DNA of 64,000 nucleotides. It comes from Bos javanicus (lineage: Eukaryota > Chordata > Mammalia > Artiodactyla > Bovidae). The notes beneath the pieces were generated by a model. The model made no database searches, was not told the DNA's origin, and saw only the letters and a list, made by a program, of their open reading frames with translations. The position numbers were made by a program, and so were the translations under genes. Positions 60,563 to 64,000 of the stretch are shown in pieces. Positions within the stretch are counted from its first letter, which is position 1; each line of letters opens with the position of its first letter. The stretch is from assembly GCF_032452875.1 (NCBI RefSeq), contig NC_083877.1, positions 45,805,724 to 45,869,723 on the forward strand, written 5' to 3'.

Positions 60563-63462
60563 GTGCGTAGAATTCTAAGTAGTAATTAAAAACATTTTAT
60601 CTTTTAGTCTCTTCCTCCTAGATTATTATTTTTTAAAGAGAAAGACTATTAAAAAATCATCTTACGTAAAAGTTCTAGTACTCTGTAATTTTTAACATAA
60701 ATGGAAGCTCAATGAAGGATATATAAGAACCCTATATTATTTTTGTAACTCTTTCAAAAATGTTTTTAATGTATAGTTGAAAAATGACGATCATCTCTTC
60801 CATGAGAGGTCATACAGTGCACCCGCAGCAATGAAAATTTGATAACATGTGTGATGTTTCTTCCTGGGGGAGCACATAAGAGACTGAATGGCCGAGATTT
60901 TTACTGGATGCTAGTCACATACTCTGCGCCTGGCATATACTAAAATTTTAGATTCCCAGAGGGAAAGCAGCTTTTTATCATAAACATATTATCATACAGT
61001 CTAAGTAAAAGAAGCCACCTTTATCAGTTAGGGAAACTTTGTATCAATGTGGCAAAGTATTTATCAGTCTAGTCCCCAGGTGCCAGCCAAGGACCAACAT
61101 TGCAAGTAGACATTTCTAAGGATAGCAGTCCTGTTGTGTTACTTCTTTTGATTGCACAGTGTACCTCCTTGGCTCTTTGCCACAGTGTTTTTACAATAAA
61201 ATTAATGTTATTATCTGGTAGGACCTCAGACAGCAGGGTGAGACCAGCCTGTAGTATTGACTTCAGGGGTCTTAGACTTAGCCAGTTAAAATAAATCTTA
61301 TTAATCACAAGATATCTATCTTAAAAAGTCATGTGGCTTTTTCCATAAATTTAGCACAGCACAACTCTGGCCAGTCCAGGACTCAGAATAGGGCACTTAC
61401 ACAGAAAAATTTAATTCTAGAGGTTGTATATGGTATCCTTGGAGATGAAGAGTTTATAAGATGTACAGTAGTCAGGCAGAACAAGTTAACAGGACCTTGA
61501 TGGGATCTCCTATCAGGGGGCCTCCCACCTTATTTTCTCATTGCAGTCTAAATAATTTAGTTGAGTTCTTGGTTTCAGAGGGACTATCTCTAAAGCCAGT
61601 TGGTTAAATAGTTCTGTTTGTGTGTGACATCTTTTTATCTGCCTCAAGAGCGTGGATGACATCTGGAGGTGTCCTGTGGAAATTCCAGGACCTGGAGTCA
61701 TCCCCTGCTTCGTATAGCCTATTAGGTATAATGGGAGGCTCAGAAGCCAGTTTAAATTTAAAGTGCTCAAAACCACCTTCTTCACAGCATGGCTTTCCCC
61801 CGTTCTCCCCTCCCCCAGGAGGAGGAACAGTTGTGAAAAATGGTGATCATTTATGCCATCTCTATTCTTCCACACTTCCTGGGGCCTGGGTTCCCTCCTC
61901 ACCTACCTTATTCTAAAATCAGTATTTCTAAAAAAAATAAAAAATAAATAAAATCAATATTTCTCATTTAGTAATTCTAACTTCACATTTTTTTAAATCA
62001 TTTTTTATCTTCATCTAGCCCTTTTGTCCAGAAGGGTTAGAAGCAATAGGGACAAAAGAATTTTCACACACACAAAATTTTTTTAATAAAAACATTTTTA
62101 TTCCTAACCACAAAGGTTAGGAATTGTCAGGACAAAATCCCAATTAAAAAATTGTTTTTCACACCATCTGCCTCTTCTATCCTAACCATTTATCCAGTGA
62201 GCAGCGTAGGAAAGATTCATCTTTTTCTGGGGAGAGCTTCATTTAATAATCTGTCTTACTAGGGCCTGTGTATCAGACATAGAAACAAGCTATCAGTCTG
62301 TTGTTGAAACTGACTAGTTCAAAAAGCTGAACAGAAAAGGTCGGTAGTGATAGGACATCCACAAGAAGAGATCAAGAGTCCATCTCTTACAAGAGTGGAT
62401 GAGAGGGATCATGTGCCCTAAAGTATGCCCTCCTCCATCTTTCAGGTTTCAGGAAGAATAGAAGTTAAGAATGTAGTCAGTTTCTATGTCAGAAACAGAA
62501 AGCCAATCAGCAGCTCAAGTTAGATGACTATCAAAAGAACAAGCCCTTTCCCAGGAGCATATGTAAGAATCCTGGACAGTCCAACTAGAATCCATGATGT
62601 TTTTAGTTTATGGCTACACCAACTTTAACAGTCCCAACATTTGATTTTTGTTCGTTGGTCTGGTACCTACTTTTAGTTGAACACAGCTCATGTTGAGTTG
62701 AAACAGCCTATAGGAGAGAGTATCAGGTTTTAACTTAGAGGCTGCTCCAAGCGATTGGAAGCTGTGAATAGAGGCTTCTATAATAAAACTAGCAACTTCT
62801 GGGGGTAGCAGTAAAACCTAAATGCTATAGGATCAGACAGCTGCATTTTAAGTCTAAATGACTAAGGTCTTTTTGCCTTCTTAAAGTATAGATTTGATGT
62901 ACTTACTCAAAAATACTCATTGCAGGCTAGAAAATCATCAGACTCTAAGGGTCAGACATCTGATTTTACAGGAACTAATTGGCACCTAACAACTGCTTTT
63001 TAAAACTCTCAATGTATATTTTTGTGTGAAGACTGCCAGTCTTTATTTTGTTTCTCTTTGTTCTCGTAGTTCTGATAGGCAAATATCATAACAAAAAATT
63101 GTTAGTTATAGAGGCTTGTTTTGTTTCCATTACTCAAAGAATTTAAATTCCAATCTACTCGCCAGGGACAAAAAGCAGGGAAGTTGTGTGCCACTAACAT
63201 TTGTCCTCTGCAGCTTTCACTTACTAGTTTGATCTCTTAGTGTTTATGAAGTTATACCATGTAACATTTTACACTATCTTTTATTATACATCCAGATGCA
63301 GTAGCCACGAAATGAAGCTGTTTTGTAAAATTTACTTTCCTCTCAGTTGTCAAGTTTACTTAGACCCCTAGCAGTAAATTAAGGATTTACAAGGTTAATT
63401 GGTTGGACTGGGGTACTAGTATAGTAGTGGCAGCTTCCAGGCTAAAGAAAATTGCTGGAGTA

Positions 63463-63543
63463 GTTTCTTTTCTTCTCTCTCCCCCTCATCTCTTCCTTTC
63501 TTCCCATCTCTTCCCTTCCCTCCCATTCCTTCCTTCCTTCTTT
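63463..63543. repeat. Pyrimidine tract (about 80 nt C/T)
   Basis: tttcttttcttctctctccc ... ccttccttccttct with only scattered A; purine on the other strand. Confidence 0.85.
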
Positions 63544-63574
63544 ATAAATCTTTATTCCACCCTGGGAACTGACT

Positions 63575-63820
63575 TAAATACCTTATCTCTTCTTGTTTGG
63601 AGGAAAGAGCAACATACACTTCTAATATTTTTGGTTTCCCCAAAACTCACCTCAGGGATTTTTGAACTTTTTCTCTTGCCACCTGGAGGAGAGAGCAACT
63701 GCAAGCTTATTTTTATTCTTTGGCCTATCCAAAGCTCATGTGTGGGAATGTTTAGGCCCTTTCACTTCCCACCTAGAGAGGAAAACAACACTTTTCTGCT
63801 CTTTTCCCCTCACCTAACTA
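63575..63820. repeat. Degenerate tandem repeat, about 89-bp unit, 2.5-3 copies
   Basis: ggaggaaagagcaac, ggaggagagagcaac and agagaggaaaacaac recur at 87-90 nt spacing, each followed by a T-rich part and a 'cccaaaactcacc' / 'tccaaagctcatg' / 'cccctcaccta' segment. Confidence 0.6.
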
Positions 63821-64000
63821 ACAGGGCCAAAAGCAGCTAGGGGATCCAGTGAGCCAGCCCTCCTGTGGTTGACTCTTATTACTTTTGAATTCCATGGGTA
63901 ACTTTTGTCTCTCACAATAGATAGCCACTCACCTGCTGTTTCATAATGTATAACCACATAGGCATTAGAGTTTTCTCTTTCCCCAGTTCTCTCTTGTTCC

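Larger units (their letters stand above)
56750..60385. other. Intron 25
   Basis: Long C/T-rich stretch (56770-59600) probably from old L2-like repeats, plus a Bov-tA and a BOV-A2 with nested L1. Confidence 0.6.
60563..64000. other. Intron after exon 26, possible old retroviral-type remnant
   Basis: No ruminant SINE seen. GC content is higher between 61000 and 63900 than in most introns here, and a 129-codon open stretch (- strand, 61513-61902) has no recognised match. The style suggests a decayed internal region of an old endogenous retrovirus read on the - strand; weak support. Contains (AAAT)n near 61930 and a C/T tract. Confidence 0.3.

Noticed and set aside
61513..61902. 129-codon open frame on the - strand
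   Set aside because: No recognisable domain, no start or splice context; likely decayed repeat. Kept only as part of the unexplained block.
63403..63840. 145-codon open frame on the + strand
   Set aside because: Created by C/T-rich low complexity and a degenerate tandem repeat; no protein signature.
1..64000. CRISPR arrays, operons, bacterial promoters or a phage/defence system
   Set aside because: Spliced mammalian gene, SINE/LINE content and absence of dense ORFs exclude a prokaryotic context. Regular repeats here are retroposons or microsatellites.

Overview
This window is mammalian, from a ruminant and most likely a bovid. It is dense in ruminant-only retroposons: BovB LINE 3' ends, Bov-tA and BOV-A2 SINEs, and a bovine-type L1 3' end. 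It also carries older cetartiodactyl tRNA-derived SINEs (CHR type), two mariner mini-elements and worn mammalian L1/L2/hAT remnants. The repeats point to cattle or a close relative but do not settle the species.

Only one gene is present: HERC1, the giant HECT-domain ubiquitin ligase, running left to right across almost the whole window. I place 26 internal exons between 944 and 60562. Spliced together they give 4314 nt, exactly 1438 codons with no stop, and every junction is phase-consistent. The gene enters in the last blades of its first RCC1-like domain (exons 1-2), continues through a long helical and acidic/serine-rich linker (exons 3-25), and leaves at the start of the SPRY domain (exon 26). 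Promoter, start codon, second RCC1-like domain, WD40 region and HECT domain lie outside. 25 of the 26 acceptor/donor sets are GT-AG. The exception is an 84-nt GC-AG intron at 25148-25231. One GT donor, at 56104, is very weak.

Layout: 1-9.8 kb holds exons 1-6 with BovB, SINE and old L1 insertions. 9.8-31 kb holds exons 7-16 with many SINEs and two L1 pieces. 31-38 kb is a long intron. 38-47.5 kb holds exons 17-19 in a stretch almost free of young ruminant repeats. 47.5-60.6 kb holds exons 20-26, with a 2.1-kb L1 carrying a 5' inversion just ahead of exon 20. 60.6-64 kb is intron, probably in part an old retroviral-type remnant.

The most interesting signal is in the young-repeat-poor intron between exons 17 and 18. 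Three short open segments (63, 90 and 33 nt) are each flanked by plausible splice sites, and each is a multiple of three that keeps the phase-1 reading frame of the surrounding exons. They look like a cluster of alternative cassette exons that would lengthen the serine-rich linker of HERC1. This is inference from sequence only and needs transcript evidence.
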